A stretch of DNA of 64,000 nt from assembly GCF_030400225.1 (NCBI RefSeq), contig NZ_VJYB01000001.1, positions 124,001-188,000 of the forward strand, read 5' to 3'. Positions 53,636-64,000 of the stretch are shown one piece after another. The notes under the pieces are model-generated. The model made no database searches. It was not told the origin of the DNA and was given only the letters and a program-made list of their open reading frames with translations. Within the stretch, counting starts at the first letter, position 1. The number at the start of each line of letters is the position of its first letter. The DNA comes from Lactobacillus sp. UCMA15818 (GTDB taxonomy: Bacteria; Bacillota; Bacilli; Lactobacillales; Lactobacillaceae). The translations under genes and the position numbers were made by a program.

Positions 53636-55093
53636 TTAATTACCATTAAGTTGAGAAATAGCTGTCTTAAGTGCATTATCACTGTCAGCAACTTTTTCTG
53701 CAGCTAATTCTTCAAGTTTGTTAACCGTTTCTTTATCTATATTGCCATTAACAGTCAGCTTATTATCAGTCTGGAATTTCTTCACAGCAGTGACTGTTGA
53801 ATCACCATAATAACCATTTGCTGATCCTACACTATAATTCAAAGCATTCAAGATAACTTGGGCTTTCTTAACCTGGTCGGAAACTTCACCTTGAGTGTAC
53901 GTCTTCTTTGTACTAATTGCTGTTTGGTAAGCATAGCTTGGATAATCGGCTTTAATAGTAGGCTGCAGTCCCTTATGATTAATCCAAGAACCATCTGGCG
54001 TCAACCACTTAGCAATTGTCATCTTAAGTTCTGTTTTATCAGTAAAGGGTAGCGTTGTCTGAACAGTTCCTTTACCATATGACTTAGTTCCGATTAATTT
54101 AATATTAGCCGATTGATTCAAGGCCGCAGAGAATATTTCAGCCGCACTAGCACTACCACTATTGATCAAGACAACCGTTTTTTCGGTAACCTTGAACCCT
54201 TTGTCATACTTTTTGCCAGCCTTATATACTTGAGCTGCTTGACCACGTTGTTGAACCTGTAAGATTGTCTTGCCGTTTTTCACAAACATTGAAGACATAA
54301 TAAGGGCTTGAGTCATCAAACCACCAGGGTTATCTCGCATATCAATTACGAAGGACTTGGCCCCTTGTTTGCGCAAACTCTTAATTTCTGCCTTGAATTC
54401 AGCAGCAGTTTTTTCAGAGAAAGTTGAAACTTGGATGTATCCAATCGTTTTGTTCTTCTTAAGAAGATGCCCAGTTACCGTCTCAACCGGAATTGTTGCC
54501 CTTGTTAATTTCTTGGTAAAGGTTGAGTCACCACGTTTAATAGTCAATGTAACACTTGTTCCCTTTTTACCTCTAATCAATGCGATTGCTTTGGTCAATG
54601 AGTAGCCTTTAATTGATTTACCGTCAATCTTCAAAATAATATCATCAGCTTGCAAGCCTGCTTTTTTAGCAGGAGTTCCCTTAATCGGAGCAATTATTTG
54701 AACATAAGCACCTTTCTTTTGGACCTCAGCACCAATTCCTGTAAAACTGCTTGAAATTGTATTGTTCAATGATTCAGTTTCATCTTTTGACATGTATTCC
54801 GTAAATGGATCGCCAAGCGCATTAACCATTCCCGACAATGCACCATTTTCAAGTTTTTGCTTGCTGACAGATTTGTAATAGCCACTATAAAGTGATGAAA
54901 AAACCGTTTCAATTTTGCTCATTGATTGATTTGTTTCAGTTGCCGCTGTTAATTTTTGATTCATGTAATAAAAAACTCCACCACCACCAATTAACAGGGT
55001 TACTAAGCTGGTTATAATCAAGGTTAATAGGCTATATTTACGCCTGATCTTCTTTTGTTTTTGTTGCTTTTTTGAGTTCTCTTTCTTTTCCAC
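53636..55093 (-). CDS. S41 family C-terminal processing peptidase (CtpA-like)
   Basis: A 485-residue membrane-anchored protease. N-terminal basic tail and helix (LLTLIITSLVTLLIGGGGVFYYM), PDZ domain (GIGAEVQKKGAYVQIIAPIKGTPAKKAGLQ), S41 core with catalytic Ser in LINSGSASAAEIF and Lys in TKSYGKGTVQ, then a C-terminal peptidoglycan-binding domain (VKKAQVILNALNYSVGSANGYYGDSTVTAVKKFQ). It processes proteins outside the membrane; targets unknown. Confidence 0.92.
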   Translation of the reverse strand: MEKKENSKKQQKQKKIRRKYSLLTLIITSLVTLLIGGGGVFYYMNQKLTAATETNQSMSKIETVFSSLYSGYYKSVSKQKLENGALSGMVNALGDPFTEYMSKDETESLNNTISSSFTGIGAEVQKKGAYVQIIAPIKGTPAKKAGLQADDIILKIDGKSIKGYSLTKAIALIRGKKGTSVTLTIKRGDSTFTKKLTRATIPVETVTGHLLKKNKTIGYIQVSTFSEKTAAEFKAEIKSLRKQGAKSFVIDMRDNPGGLMTQALIMSSMFVKNGKTILQVQQRGQAAQVYKAGKKYDKGFKVTEKTVVLINSGSASAAEIFSAALNQSANIKLIGTKSYGKGTVQTTLPFTDKTELKMTIAKWLTPDGSWINHKGLQPTIKADYPSYAYQTAISTKKTYTQGEVSDQVKKAQVILNALNYSVGSANGYYGDSTVTAVKKFQTDNKLTVNGNIDKETVNKLEELAAEKVADSDNALKTAISQLNGN

Positions 55094-55120
55094 TTCTATT
55101 ACCTCAGCTTTACATATAAT

Positions 55121-55345
55121 TTAATTCATTTTATCAAGATACGATTCCCACGCTTCATCAAAAATAGTCATTGACGGCAGATAATTGCCGTTTAATTCAA
55201 GATACTGTGATAGTTCATCATAAATCTGTGACTGCTTTGGAAAGGATTGATCATAAAAAGCATTATTAGCAAATTGTGCAACTTCCTTATGACTGTCCGG
55301 ATCTCTTTCAGTCATCAAATATTGATAAAAACTCAAGCGATGCAT
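55121..55345 (-). CDS. YozE family protein
   Basis: A 74-residue protein of the YozE/SAM-like helical family ([35 protein letters not shown]). Its role is unknown. It lies 11 bases after the YpmS-like gene and before the CtpA-like protease, an arrangement seen in other Firmicutes. Confidence 0.82.
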   Translation of the reverse strand: MHRLSFYQYLMTERDPDSHKEVAQFANNAFYDQSFPKQSQIYDELSQYLELNGNYLPSMTIFDEAWESYLDKMN

Positions 55346-55356
55346 AAAAGACCTCC

Positions 55357-55983
55357 TTATTTTAATGGAATTGAAAGAGTAAAATGAAAGTTATTATCTT
55401 TCAAATCAATGGTTTTAGCTTTGATGCTAATTCCCTTTGCCGTTGCAAATTTATTAAGATTAAGCCCGATTCTGTCTTTTTTAGCATCAATTGTAATTCC
55501 CTTACTGAGCTTATAATGATTTTTCACATAATTAAGTATGAAAGAAGGCGGGGCGCTTAAAGAGCCTATCCCTACACCCTTTGCAAGCAACACAATATTA
55601 CCATCTTTTGTGACTCTAGGGGTTGTGTAAAGCGAAAATGAAACACTTTGCCCTAATATTTGGGTTGTCCCCACCATAATAGCAGCCGAATCACTAACAT
55701 AAAAACGATACCTAATGTTATTTTTTTGCTGCTGTTTTTTCAAATAATAATTAATTGTACCATTCAATTGTTTTCTATTCATCTGCACATTAATTGTAGT
55801 GTACTTACCTGTCCTAGCCGTTTTTGCAATCACTTCTTTTTGCTGTACAGATTGTGTGGTTATCTGTTTATAAACAAATAGCGTAGTCCCCAAAACAAGT
55901 GCAGCCAAAACAACAAACGCCCACTTCCAATAATTTATCTTAGCCTTTGTTTTTATTTTCTTTGGCCGTTTCAACTCACTCAC
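55357..55983 (-). CDS. YpmS family protein
   Basis: A 208-residue protein with a basic cytoplasmic start, one helix ([21 protein letters not shown]) and an extracellular domain typical of YpmS (FVPLPK-like end [10 protein letters not shown]). Function unknown. Its start meets the stop of the YpmR-like gene at base 55983, so the two are coupled. Confidence 0.82.
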   Translation of the reverse strand: MSELKRPKKIKTKAKINYWKWAFVVLAALVLGTTLFVYKQITTQSVQQKEVIAKTARTGKYTTINVQMNRKQLNGTINYYLKKQQQKNNIRYRFYVSDSAAIMVGTTQILGQSVSFSLYTTPRVTKDGNIVLLAKGVGIGSLSAPPSFILNYVKNHYKLSKGITIDAKKDRIGLNLNKFATAKGISIKAKTIDLKDNNFHFTLSIPLK

Positions 55984-56930
55984 TAATTATTCACCTCATT
56001 CAACCAAGTTTTTTTATGTTTCATCATTACTGCATACAATCGTTCTGTCATATAATTATACCCTTTTAAATTCGGATGAAAATGGTCATCAGACGATAAA
56101 TAATTATTTTTCTCTTCTTTATTAGATACAATTTGTGTAAGCTTATTCCCATTGAGTTTATCTAAATCAGTTACGGTCGTCGTCTTCAATTGTGATGTTT
56201 TACCCAAATACTGACCTTCTGACAATTGCTTATTGATTTGCACCATATATATATTGCGCTTCTTAGCAATTACTTGAAGGGTCACATTATTCCACTCATT
56301 AGTGTACTTTTGCAGCTGCGTTAGTCTTGGAAAATATACGTAGAACGGATTATAAACACTGTAAATAAATACCGGTGCTTTTGCATTATATATTCTGACT
56401 GACTGTAGCAGTTTATTCAATTTATCAGTATAAACTTTTTCTGCGCTTGCCATAACTTTTGTGAAATCAGCGGAAGACAGTGATGTAAAATTTTTCTGTA
56501 ATGTCTGCATTAAATCATTTCCACCAACAGTTAATACAATCACATCAGCATTGCTTAACTGCTTTTGCATACTTGCACTTTTTTTTAGCCGCTCTAATAT
56601 CTGATCACTGCGGTCCCCAGCCTTACCGAAATTTTCGGTTGCGACACTTAACTTATTATTTTTCTTTAACTTTTCTTGAATCAGGTGAACGTAGCCGCCT
56701 TTATTAGTGGTATCTCCTACACCTTGTGTTAATGAATCTCCCAAGGCAACTAATCTGATCTTCTTCTTTTGTTTAGTTTGCTTACTTGCTGCTTGTTTCG
56801 AGCTTGAATCAGTTCTTTGATTAACTTTCGTCTCATTTGAACCAAAAGCAAAGGAGAATAGCAAATAAAAAATAAGTCCTAAAATACAGCAAACAATAAC
56901 CGGAACAAGATTTTTTATAATTTTATTCAA
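55983..56930 (-). CDS. SGNH/GDSL hydrolase family protein (YpmR-like)
   Basis: A 315-residue exported, membrane-anchored hydrolase. N-terminal helix (LVPVIVCCILGLIFYLLFSFAF), block I LVALGDSLTQGVGD with the catalytic Ser, block III VIVLTVGGNDLM and block V DDHFHPN (Asp, His). It probably removes acyl or acetyl groups from a lipid or wall polymer. First gene of the YpmR-YpmS-YozE group. Confidence 0.88.
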   Translation of the reverse strand: MNKIIKNLVPVIVCCILGLIFYLLFSFAFGSNETKVNQRTDSSSKQAASKQTKQKKKIRLVALGDSLTQGVGDTTNKGGYVHLIQEKLKKNNKLSVATENFGKAGDRSDQILERLKKSASMQKQLSNADVIVLTVGGNDLMQTLQKNFTSLSSADFTKVMASAEKVYTDKLNKLLQSVRIYNAKAPVFIYSVYNPFYVYFPRLTQLQKYTNEWNNVTLQVIAKKRNIYMVQINKQLSEGQYLGKTSQLKTTTVTDLDKLNGNKLTQIVSNKEEKNNYLSSDDHFHPNLKGYNYMTERLYAVMMKHKKTWLNEVNN

Positions 56931-57296
56931 AAAAGTATCCTTTCCAACAATTAAAGAAATTTAAACGTGCTAATTATAACAGAGTTTTTTCAAAATTTCA
57001 TAAAATCATTTATTATTTAATATATTTTTACTATTTTTTGTTAGGATTTATCCTAATTATTCCAATTTCAATAAAGAAAAGACTTTGAATTTGCACTAGG
57101 CCTGACTAAACGTAGGGAAGGGATTGGGTCAAAAGTTAGTTTTTGGCCTAATCCCTTCATTGCTTAAGTATAGATATTTTTCATAAGGTAAAACTATCTA
57201 GTTTGAAGCATTGCATAGCAAAGAAAATCTATTTACTAACTTCATGTTAGTACTAAAATCTTGCTGTCTTGTAATCATACTCTTTTTAAAGCTCCT
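56931..57296. other. Intergenic region with hairpin repeat R2
   Basis: About 366 bases between folA and the YpmR-like gene, both on the minus strand. The part from 57120 holds repeat R2; the rest is AT-rich leader sequence with no gene. Confidence 0.5.
57120..57210. repeat. Bipartite intergenic hairpin repeat, copy R2
   Basis: The stem-loop GGGATT-GG-CAAAA / TTTTTGGCCTAATCCC (57120-57155) is followed by TCATTGC and then TTCATAAGGTAAAAC. The first part shares GGTCAAAAGTTAG with R1. The second arm is less well kept than in R1 and R3. It lies after folA on the minus strand and may serve as its terminator. Confidence 0.6.
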
Positions 57297-57800
57297 CTAT
57301 GCTTTCCTTTGATAGACTTCGAAAATATGTGGAAATTTGTTTTTTTCATCGATAGTTCCAACTACTTGTTTGATTAATTCAAAAGTATCCATCTGAAGTT
57401 CAGGCATAAATGTATCTCCAGCAAACTTTTCTTTAATCCGCGTGACATATAAGCAATCAACGGCATCTGCAAATTCTGCAAAAAGGGATGCTCCCCCAAT
57501 GATGAAAACAGTGCTATCTTCTTGTGCAAGGATTTTTTTTAAATCTTCACTCTTATTTACAACGGTTATTCGTTGATCATCTTTATATTTATTACCAAAA
57601 TCAGTCGATCTAGTTAAAACATAATGATGTCTCTTTGGTAAAAATCCAGGGAAACTATCAAAGGTCCTGCGACCCATCACAATTGGATGATTCTTTGTAA
57701 CAGCCTTAAAATATGCCAAATCAGCAGGTAGTGTCCATGGTAAATGACCATCAATCCCAATATGATGTTGTTCATCTTCTGCCCAAATATATGCTAACAT
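57297..57800 (-). CDS. folA: Dihydrofolate reductase
   Basis: A 167-residue enzyme that reduces dihydrofolate with NADPH. Motifs IWAEDEQHHIGIDGHLPWTLPADLAYFK (substrate and Asp/Glu region), PIVMGRRTFDSFP and FIIGGASLFAEF. 23 bases after thyA, so it recycles the dihydrofolate made by ThyA. Confidence 0.94.
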   Translation of the reverse strand: MLAYIWAEDEQHHIGIDGHLPWTLPADLAYFKAVTKNHPIVMGRRTFDSFPGFLPKRHHYVLTRSTDFGNKYKDDQRITVVNKSEDLKKILAQEDSTVFIIGGASLFAEFADAVDCLYVTRIKEKFAGDTFMPELQMDTFELIKQVVGTIDEKNKFPHIFEVYQRKA

Positions 57801-57823
57801 TTTATATTCTCCTCAGATAATAA

Positions 57824-58780
57824 TTACACTGCAACAGGTGCTTTGATGGCAGGTGCAGGAGTATATCCTTCTACCTTGATATCAGACATCTCAAAATCAA
57901 AAACACTGCTTTTATCAGGATTCAACCATAGTGTTGGCGAATCCTGAGGCGTCCGGGTCAATTGCTCCTTTATCTGCTCAATATGATTATTGTAAATATG
58001 TGCATCTCCCAAAGTATGCACAAATTCCCCAACCTCAAGACCAGTCTCTCGTGCAATCAAATACGTTAATAATGCATAACTTGCAATATTAAAGGGAACT
58101 CCTAAAAAGACATCGGCACTGCGCTGGTAGAGCTGACAACTTAATTTACCATCAACAACATAGAATTGGAACAGGGTATGACATGGAGGCAGCGCACTCG
58201 TTGGAACATCTTCTGGATTCCATGCAGATACAATTAGCCTGCGTGAATCGGGTGTATTTCTAATGCCATCGATAACATCCTGAATCTGATCAATAACTTG
58301 ACCATCCCTTGTCTTCCAGTGACGCCACTGAGCTCCATAAACATCCCCTAAATTACCGTATTTTGCAGAGAATTCATCGTCAACTAAGATCCGATCACAA
58401 AAGAGCTTTTTTTGTTCCTTGTAATCAGCTGCAAAATTCAGATCAACAAGTGCCCTCCTGCCAAAATTTGTCATATCTGGTCCAGTATATTCATCACTTT
58501 CAATCCACTTTTTAAATGCCCATTCATCCCAGATATGGTTTTTATGTTGCAATAGAAACCGAATGTTAGTATCCCCACGTAAGAACCATAGTAGTTCACT
58601 TTTTACAAGTCCAAATGCGATCTTTTTAGTTGTAAGAAGAGGAAAACCGCGGCTGAGATCGAAGCGCATTTGATATCCGAAGAGACTTTTCGTACCTGTA
58701 CCAGTCCGATCATCTTTTTGATGTCCTTTTTCTAGAATATCATTTATAAGTTGCAAATATGGTGCCTCAAGGATTGCCAT
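57824..58780 (-). CDS. thyA: Thymidylate synthase
   Basis: A 318-residue ThyA-type enzyme making dTMP from dUMP with methylene-tetrahydrofolate. Catalytic Cys in [13 protein letters not shown], dUMP site [13 protein letters not shown] and [20 protein letters not shown]. The length is that of the Lactobacillus-type enzyme, with the larger insertion ([18 protein letters not shown] region) relative to E. coli ThyA. Confidence 0.95.
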   Translation of the reverse strand: MAILEAPYLQLINDILEKGHQKDDRTGTGTKSLFGYQMRFDLSRGFPLLTTKKIAFGLVKSELLWFLRGDTNIRFLLQHKNHIWDEWAFKKWIESDEYTGPDMTNFGRRALVDLNFAADYKEQKKLFCDRILVDDEFSAKYGNLGDVYGAQWRHWKTRDGQVIDQIQDVIDGIRNTPDSRRLIVSAWNPEDVPTSALPPCHTLFQFYVVDGKLSCQLYQRSADVFLGVPFNIASYALLTYLIARETGLEVGEFVHTLGDAHIYNNHIEQIKEQLTRTPQDSPTLWLNPDKSSVFDFEMSDIKVEGYTPAPAIKAPVAV

Positions 58781-58802
58781 AAATATTCCTCCATTATTCA
58801 GA

Positions 58803-60701
58803 TTATTTCGTAAACTGACTTAGGTATTCCCAGCGTGCCATTTTTGTATCAATCAACTGATCATGCTCATCTATTTGCTTTTGTAAATCAGCTAATTCAC
58901 CATAGTTAGTTCCATCCGTATTGTTCATTTTTTTCGTCAATTGTGCTTTTTCATTTTCTAAAGTATCAATCAAATCTTCAATTTTTTCAAACTCAATTTT
59001 TTCAGCATATGTCAGTTTTTGTTTTTCTTTCTTTACAGTATTTCCTTCTTTTTCGCCAGACTTAATTTGTGCTTTGCGATTCACGTTCTGCTGTTTTTCA
59101 AAATCACTGTGCTGACTTAAATAATCTGTAAATTCACCCGTGAAGCGGTCAATCACACCGTTACTCTTAAAAATTAATAAGTTTGTAGCAACCTTATCAA
59201 GGAAATAACGATCATGCGAAACTGTAATCACGGTTCCATTAAAATTGCTAACATAATCTTCCAAAACAGTCAATGTAGCAATATCCAAGTCATTTGTCGG
59301 CTCGTCTAATAGTAAAACATTTGGCTCACTCATTAATAACTTCAACAAATAAAGCCTGCGCTTTTCACCACCCGAAAGTTGCCGAATCAATGTTCCATGC
59401 ATAAACCGTGGGAACAAAAACTGTTCTAAAAGCTGCGTTGTACTTAATTGTAGGCCGTGTCTATCAGTTACACTCTGGGCAACTTCGTTTAAATAACCGA
59501 TCAAACGTTTATCTTCTGGAATTGGTTCAGTCTGCTGTCGATAATAAGCAATTCTGACTGTCTCGCCAATTTCTAAAAGGCCTTCATCAAGCGGCAATTC
59601 CCCCGCAAGCGCATTTAAAAAGCTTGACTTTCCTGCACCGTTGGCTCCTGTAATCCCAATTCGAGCACCAGCCTGTACCAATAAACTAAAATTATTGATA
59701 ATCACGTGATCAGCAAGTGCTAATGATGCATTCTTCAACGAAATAACCTTTTTACCAAGCCGCCGCTGGCCTAAAGAAATATCAACAGCACCCTCATCTT
59801 TAGTTACTTTCAGATTTTCTTCGAGTTCGTTAAAACTGTTAATTCGGGCCTGTTGTTTAGTTGTCCGTGCCTTTGCACCAGTTCTCATCCATGCCAGTTC
59901 TTTTTTATATAATTGTTGCTGCTTGTGTTCAAAGTCAGCTTCTTTTTGAACACGTTGAGCTTTTTGTGCGACGTAGTCTTGATAATTACCTTGATATGGA
60001 TAAAGACTACCAAAGGATAATTCTAAAATCTGTGTGGCAATCTGATCCAAAAAATATCGATCATGTGTAACTACGAGTAATGCACCTCTGTAGCTTACTA
60101 AATAGTCTTGCAGCCAATTGATTGAGTCGAAGTCAAGATGGTTAGTCGGTTCATCCAATACTAGTAAATCGGGTGCTTGGATTAAAACTTGGGCTAACCC
60201 GACACGCTTTTTCTGCCCACCAGAAAGTGTTTTAATTGCAACATCAAGCTGTTCCAAATGAAGTTGATTAAGAATTGTTTTTACATCACTCTCTGCGCTC
60301 CATGCATCTTCACGGTTCATGGCTGCTTCAGCATTATCATATCGTCGTTGAGCTTTAGGAGCATTCGGATTTTGGCCATAAGCAACAATAGCAGCTTCAT
60401 AATCACGAATAGTTTTAAAAATTGGAGCAGCTCCTTCGAAGATAGCGTCCATGACTGTTGCATCTTCATCCAATTCGGGAATTTGCTTCAGATAACTAAT
60501 TCGGTAATTATTGGGTGCATTCAATTCTCCACTATCCGCACCGTCTTCCCCAGTTAAAACATTTAAAAGTGATGTTTTTCCAGAGCCATTAGTTCCAATC
60601 AGACCTATTCTGTCATGTTCGTTGATTAGAAAATTAAGATTTTCAAAAAGTGTTTTTTCACCATAAGTTTTGCTCAAATTTTCAACACGTAATGTCTGCA
60701 T
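58803..60701 (-). CDS. ABC-F family ATPase (Uup/YfmR-like)
   Basis: A 632-residue soluble protein with two ABC domains: Walker [13 protein letters not shown] and [12 protein letters not shown], signatures LSGGQKKR and LSGGEKRR, and Walker [14 protein letters not shown] and [14 protein letters not shown] linker lies between them, and a C-terminal coiled coil (residues ~560-630) is as in Uup. ABC-F proteins act on ribosomes to resolve stalling or give antibiotic protection; which applies here is not evident. No membrane segment. Encoded between cca and thyA. Confidence 0.9.
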   Translation of the reverse strand: MQTLRVENLSKTYGEKTLFENLNFLINEHDRIGLIGTNGSGKTSLLNVLTGEDGADSGELNAPNNYRISYLKQIPELDEDATVMDAIFEGAAPIFKTIRDYEAAIVAYGQNPNAPKAQRRYDNAEAAMNREDAWSAESDVKTILNQLHLEQLDVAIKTLSGGQKKRVGLAQVLIQAPDLLVLDEPTNHLDFDSINWLQDYLVSYRGALLVVTHDRYFLDQIATQILELSFGSLYPYQGNYQDYVAQKAQRVQKEADFEHKQQQLYKKELAWMRTGAKARTTKQQARINSFNELEENLKVTKDEGAVDISLGQRRLGKKVISLKNASLALADHVIINNFSLLVQAGARIGITGANGAGKSSFLNALAGELPLDEGLLEIGETVRIAYYRQQTEPIPEDKRLIGYLNEVAQSVTDRHGLQLSTTQLLEQFLFPRFMHGTLIRQLSGGEKRRLYLLKLLMSEPNVLLLDEPTNDLDIATLTVLEDYVSNFNGTVITVSHDRYFLDKVATNLLIFKSNGVIDRFTGEFTDYLSQHSDFEKQQNVNRKAQIKSGEKEGNTVKKEKQKLTYAEKIEFEKIEDLIDTLENEKAQLTKKMNNTDGTNYGELADLQKQIDEHDQLIDTKMARWEYLSQFTK

Positions 60702-60719
60702 TTTTCCACTCTTTCACTA

Positions 60720-61931
60720 TCAATTATTCTTGATTTTTACCGCTGCTGCTTCTAATGAACCTAATTCGTTCCTTAACTCACCGCAGACGACTTTTTTCTC
60801 AATTATCGCTAAAGTCTTACCTAAAAATGACCCAGGAGTAAACTGTAAATCCTTAATCAAATTTCCGCCATTAATAGCCAACTCTTTTTTATTCTTAATT
60901 GGTAAAGCCTCATACCTACTCTGAATAACAGCAATATCTCTTGAAAAGCCTAACATACTTGCAACTGAAGCAGCCGTTTCAAATGCTGGTAACCCAATTG
61001 TATATAAATTCCATGCACTAATTTGGTTGGCTCTGAACAAGTTGAGCGCTGAAAAACTACTTTGAACATCTACTATCAACTCATTGGAACATTTCCATGA
61101 TTTTAATAATCTACTGATCTGCTTATGATCATCATCCAGTGCCAAATAACATACAAGTGTCCATGCAGCAACATCATTTTTGAAATGTAGCTGTGCGAGA
61201 GAAAGCATGGTTTTAAGTACCTGTTCCATTGTATTGAACAGTGGACAGTACACAAAAAGCTTTGTCTCAAGGAATCCAGCTATTCCCTTTTTTGGATTCT
61301 TCCCCAAAAGTAATTTAGTCCATTCAACATTGATTCTCTCGACAGCGATTTTTTCAAGCAAGTGTGCATTCTCAGCAACTGCATTCAAAGTAGCTTCCTC
61401 AATTTCAAAATCAAGTTGGCTAGCAAACCGAACAGTCCGCATCATGCGTAAAGCATCTTCATGGTATCTTTCATTAGGATTACCAACGGCCTTTATCAAA
61501 CCATTTTTTAAATCCTCGAGACCACCAAACAAATCAATCACCTCACCATCAAGACTGAGAGCCAAAGCATTGATGGTTAAGTCTCTGCGTTTGAGATCAT
61601 CTTTGAGCGAGCGAACAAATTGGACACTGTCTGGTCTTCTATAATCTTGATAGGTTGACTCGGTTCTGAAGGTAGTCACTTCATAGCCTTCACCATGGTC
61701 AAGGATGGTCACAGTGCCGTGCGCTATTCCGGTATCAACTGTCTTCCTAAATATCCGCTTGATCTCTGCGGGGTAGGCACTTGTAGCAATATCAACATCA
61801 TGCAGTGGTAAGCCTAACAGGGTATCACGTACCCCACCTCCAACAAAATAAGCTTCAAACCCTGCATTGCGAATCTTTTCAAGAATAATTCTAGCTTTTT
61901 GGAACTCAAGGGGCAGCTTATTTAATTTCAT
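60720..61931 (-). CDS. cca: CCA-adding tRNA nucleotidyltransferase
   Basis: A 403-residue class II enzyme that adds or repairs the CCA end of tRNAs. Catalytic motif [23 protein letters not shown], then [14 protein letters not shown] and [16 protein letters not shown]. Its start overlaps the dapB stop by four bases (ATGA), so both are translated together. Confidence 0.94.
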   Translation of the reverse strand: MKLNKLPLEFQKARIILEKIRNAGFEAYFVGGGVRDTLLGLPLHDVDIATSAYPAEIKRIFRKTVDTGIAHGTVTILDHGEGYEVTTFRTESTYQDYRRPDSVQFVRSLKDDLKRRDLTINALALSLDGEVIDLFGGLEDLKNGLIKAVGNPNERYHEDALRMMRTVRFASQLDFEIEEATLNAVAENAHLLEKIAVERINVEWTKLLLGKNPKKGIAGFLETKLFVYCPLFNTMEQVLKTMLSLAQLHFKNDVAAWTLVCYLALDDDHKQISRLLKSWKCSNELIVDVQSSFSALNLFRANQISAWNLYTIGLPAFETAASVASMLGFSRDIAVIQSRYEALPIKNKKELAINGGNLIKDLQFTPGSFLGKTLAIIEKKVVCGELRNELGSLEAAAVKIKNN

Positions 61932-62716
61932 AGGAGGTTCTCAAGTCCTACAAGCAATTCATCATAGTCTCTTATCTTCTTCACTGCTACTGCAACCCCT
62001 GACATAAATGAGATACGGTCAAATGAATCTTGTCTAATTGTCAATGCCTCGCCTTGTCCACCAAACAAGACCTGCTCATGTGCAACATAGCCTGGTAAGC
62101 GGACACTATGGATACGCATCCCTTCATAGTCAGCCCCACGTGCTCCAATCAAGCTTTCCTTTTCTTCAGGATTTCCTTGAATTTTTTGCTTGCGAACTTC
62201 CGAAATTAGTTTTGCAGTATTTAATGCTGTCCCGCTAGGTGCATCCAATTTCTTGTCATGATGCATCTCAATAATTTCTACATCTGGTAAATACTTTGCT
62301 GCCTGTTGTGCAAATTGCATCAAGAGCACAGCAGAAATTCCAAAATTAGGCGCAATCAATCCCCCAACTTTATTTTTCTTTGCGATTTTTTTTAGTTCAT
62401 CAACTTGATCATTAGCTAAGCCAGTTGTACCAATAACTGGTGAGATATTGTGTGCAAGAGCAAATTTAACATTTTCATACACTGAAGCAGGTGATGTGAA
62501 ATCTATCCAAACATCTACTTTGCTTTCATCGATTTCATCTGGTTTAGTGTAAACCGGCACATCTTCATTTTTAAAATCAGGTAATTCACTAAGATTTTTT
62601 TCAGTCGCTCTCGGATCATATACCCCAGTCAACTTAAAATCTGCATTCTCTAAAACCATTTTTGTTGTTGTATTGCCCATCCGACCTTTAAAACCAGCTA
62701 CTAAAACCTTAATCAT
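61928..62716 (-). CDS. dapB: 4-hydroxy-tetrahydrodipicolinate reductase
   Basis: A 262-residue enzyme of the lysine/diaminopimelate pathway. NAD(P) motif [12 protein letters not shown], substrate motif [16 protein letters not shown] and C-terminal [11 protein letters not shown]. The start is ATG 62716 after AAGGATG; the frame opens earlier at 62734. First gene of the dapB-cca-ABC-F run. Confidence 0.94.
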   Translation of the reverse strand: MIKVLVAGFKGRMGNTTTKMVLENADFKLTGVYDPRATEKNLSELPDFKNEDVPVYTKPDEIDESKVDVWIDFTSPASVYENVKFALAHNISPVIGTTGLANDQVDELKKIAKKNKVGGLIAPNFGISAVLLMQFAQQAAKYLPDVEIIEMHHDKKLDAPSGTALNTAKLISEVRKQKIQGNPEEKESLIGARGADYEGMRIHSVRLPGYVAHEQVLFGGQGEALTIRQDSFDRISFMSGVAVAVKKIRDYDELLVGLENLL

Positions 62717-62886
62717 AACTATCATCCTTTTCACTTTTGTTTATTCTTATTTATTCTAACAGATTGTTGCTTTGCCTGCATCTGCAAGAATAATGAAATT
62801 CTGCTTAGCAAGTGCTCAGAGAAGAGCTATTTTAATAAAACTTATGTTATGCTCTTAAAAGACACTAAGTTCTTGGAGGTAAAAAG

Positions 62887-63774
62887 ATGTATTCAACTGA
62901 TTCAAAAGTTCGTCTAATTGATTTTATTATGATTGCTTTTGGCTGTGGGATGTATGCTTTTGGTTTCGTCATGATTAACATTGGTAACGACCTAGCTGAG
63001 GGTGGTGTAACGGGTATTTCGCTCATCACTCGCTATTGGCTGCATATTGACCCCGCCTTTACAACACTTGCAATTAATATTCCTTTAGTAGTTATTGGCT
63101 ATAGATATCTCGGGAAAAAGGCACTTATTTATACCGTGTACGGCACCGTTTCACTTTCAATCTTCATCTGGTTATGGCAAAGACTGCCATTCTCAATTAA
63201 TATTCACCATGACTTATTTATCGCTGGGATACTAGCTGGTGTGCTTGGAGGGATTGGCTCAGGAATTGTTTATCGTTTTGGCGGTACAACAGGTGGTGCA
63301 GATATTGTTGCACGAATTTTAGAGAAAAAGCAAGGTATCGCAATGGGGCGAACCTTGTTGATCCTTGACTGCATTGTTTTAACTGCTTCGCTAAGTTACC
63401 TTGATATCAGAAGGATGATGTATACCTTGCTAGCATCATATGTTTTTTCGAAAATTGTAACCTTTACTCTTGAAGGTGCATATACTGCACGAGGTGTCAT
63501 TATAATCAGTAATCAATATGAACAAATTACAAAAGATATTATGGATATTTTGGAACGTGGTGTGAGCCATTTACAGGCAACAGGTGCATATTCAAATGAA
63601 ACAAGACCGGCAATTTATTGTGTTGTCAGTCCAAGTGAATTGATGACTTTAAAACATATTGTAGCTAAACATGATGAAAAAGCTTTTGTTTCTGTCTTAA
63701 CGGTAAATGAGGTCTTCGGCGAAGGATTTAGTTATTCTATCCCGAAAAAAAGAATTTTTAAGTTAAAGAAATAA
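62887..63774 (+). CDS. YitT family membrane protein
   Basis: A 295-residue protein with about five membrane helices (DUF161-type, GGTGISLI, RFGGTTGGADIVARIL) and a C-terminal soluble DUF2179 domain (GVSHLQATGAYSNETRPAIYCVVSPSEL). Function is not established. RBS TTGGAGG precedes ATG 62887. Divergent from dapB. Confidence 0.88.
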   Translation: MYSTDSKVRLIDFIMIAFGCGMYAFGFVMINIGNDLAEGGVTGISLITRYWLHIDPAFTTLAINIPLVVIGYRYLGKKALIYTVYGTVSLSIFIWLWQRLPFSINIHHDLFIAGILAGVLGGIGSGIVYRFGGTTGGADIVARILEKKQGIAMGRTLLILDCIVLTASLSYLDIRRMMYTLLASYVFSKIVTFTLEGAYTARGVIIISNQYEQITKDIMDILERGVSHLQATGAYSNETRPAIYCVVSPSELMTLKHIVAKHDEKAFVSVLTVNEVFGEGFSYSIPKKRIFKLKK

Positions 63775-63835
63775 GAGCCTGGACGTTATCAATCAATTCC
63801 TATGCACTAATAATAGATTACAAAGGAAGTATTTA

Positions 63836-63874
63836 GAGCTGGATCAAGGATAAAAACTTGCTCCGGCTTTTTTC
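63836..63874 (+). terminator. Terminator after the YitT gene
   Basis: AGCTGGATCAAG pairs with CTTGCTCCGGCT around a short loop, followed by six T. It also occupies the position of the first hairpin of repeat R3. Confidence 0.7.
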
Positions 63875-63886
63875 ATCTAAATTAAA

Positions 63887-63945
63887 CATGGTTCATAAGT
63901 TAAAATTCTTTACAGCTAACCTTGAATTTTAACTTATGAACCATG
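63887..63945. repeat. Perfect 22-bp inverted repeat (second hairpin of repeat R3)
   Basis: Arms of 22 perfectly matching bases (CATGGTTCATAAGTTAAAATTC and its complement) flank a 15-base loop. The core TTCATAAGTTAAAA is shared with R1 and R2. The stem ends in a poly-T, so it can also terminate transcription. No gene lies within 55 bases on either side in the window. Confidence 0.75.
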
Positions 63946-64000
63946 TTTTTCTTAATTACGAATTATTCTGCATTCATGCGCACAACGAAAAATTTGTTTT

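Noticed and set aside
53444-53707. An 87-codon plus-strand frame after the second signal peptidase
   Set aside because: Overlaps the protease gene antisense at its end, lacks an RBS and shows no recognisable domain.
1-64000. CRISPR array, rRNA or tRNA genes
   Set aside because: I saw no regularly spaced direct repeats and no tRNA- or rRNA-like segments; a short tRNA could still escape reading by eye.

Overview
The window looks like a low-GC Lactobacillaceae chromosome. The basis is AT-rich codon use, Gram-positive-type RBSs, the rbgA-rnhB-dprA-topA-xerC-hslV-hslU run, parE-parC next to plsY, and two short type I signal peptidases. I cannot name the genus with confidence; a Liquorilactobacillus-like organism is a guess. 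There are no rRNA or tRNA genes and no CRISPR array that I can see.

Left half, about 1-25,000: accessory DNA built on an integrative conjugative element of the Tn916/ICEBs1 superfamily. In order it holds an amidohydrolase cargo gene; Orf23- and Orf22-like proteins; a truncated first copy of the Orf21 coupling ATPase; a MarR regulator with a divergent oxidoreductase; the complete Orf21; an oriT-like site; the HTH-relaxase Orf20; an FRG-domain protein; and then the transfer channel (VirB8-like TcpC, a small membrane protein, TcpE, ArdA, an unknown, VirB4 ATPase, VirB6-like protein, a 55-residue protein, a bifunctional wall hydrolase and two small membrane-anchored proteins). The transfer genes look intact, but no integrase, excisionase or att site is visible. 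The orf22/orf21 junction occurs up to three times (window start, 2117-2300, 4477-4660), each time next to cargo.

Behind the transfer operon comes a decayed serine recombinase, then a two-gene anti-phage candidate (CD-NTase-like nucleotidyltransferase plus S-4TM-type membrane effector, i.e. a minimal CBASS). A small orphan gene and a TetR / DHA2 efflux / oxidoreductase cassette follow; the oxidoreductase is cut at its 3' end by an IS30-family element.

Right half, about 25,300-64,000: ordinary chromosome. It carries signal peptidase, DegV, a MarR regulator, rqcH and a second DHA2 efflux pump with an SDR enzyme. Next is an operon of acyltransferase-3, AMP-forming ligase and a sulfonate/nitrate-type ABC importer. 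Then come topoisomerase IV, plsY, hslUV/xerC/topA/dprA/rnhB/rbgA, a second signal peptidase, a CtpA-type protease, YozE/YpmS/YpmR, folA/thyA, an ABC-F ATPase, cca, dapB and a YitT-family protein.

Points most worth a look: the repeated orf22/orf21 junctions around cargo; the compact CBASS candidate; the FRG gene inside the transfer operon; the oriT overlapping the 3' end of orf21; a probable AUU start for tcpC; a strong promoter followed by a terminator ahead of the second efflux pump; an operator shared by two distant MarR genes; a terminator hairpin that contains the xerC RBS; and a bipartite intergenic hairpin repeat.
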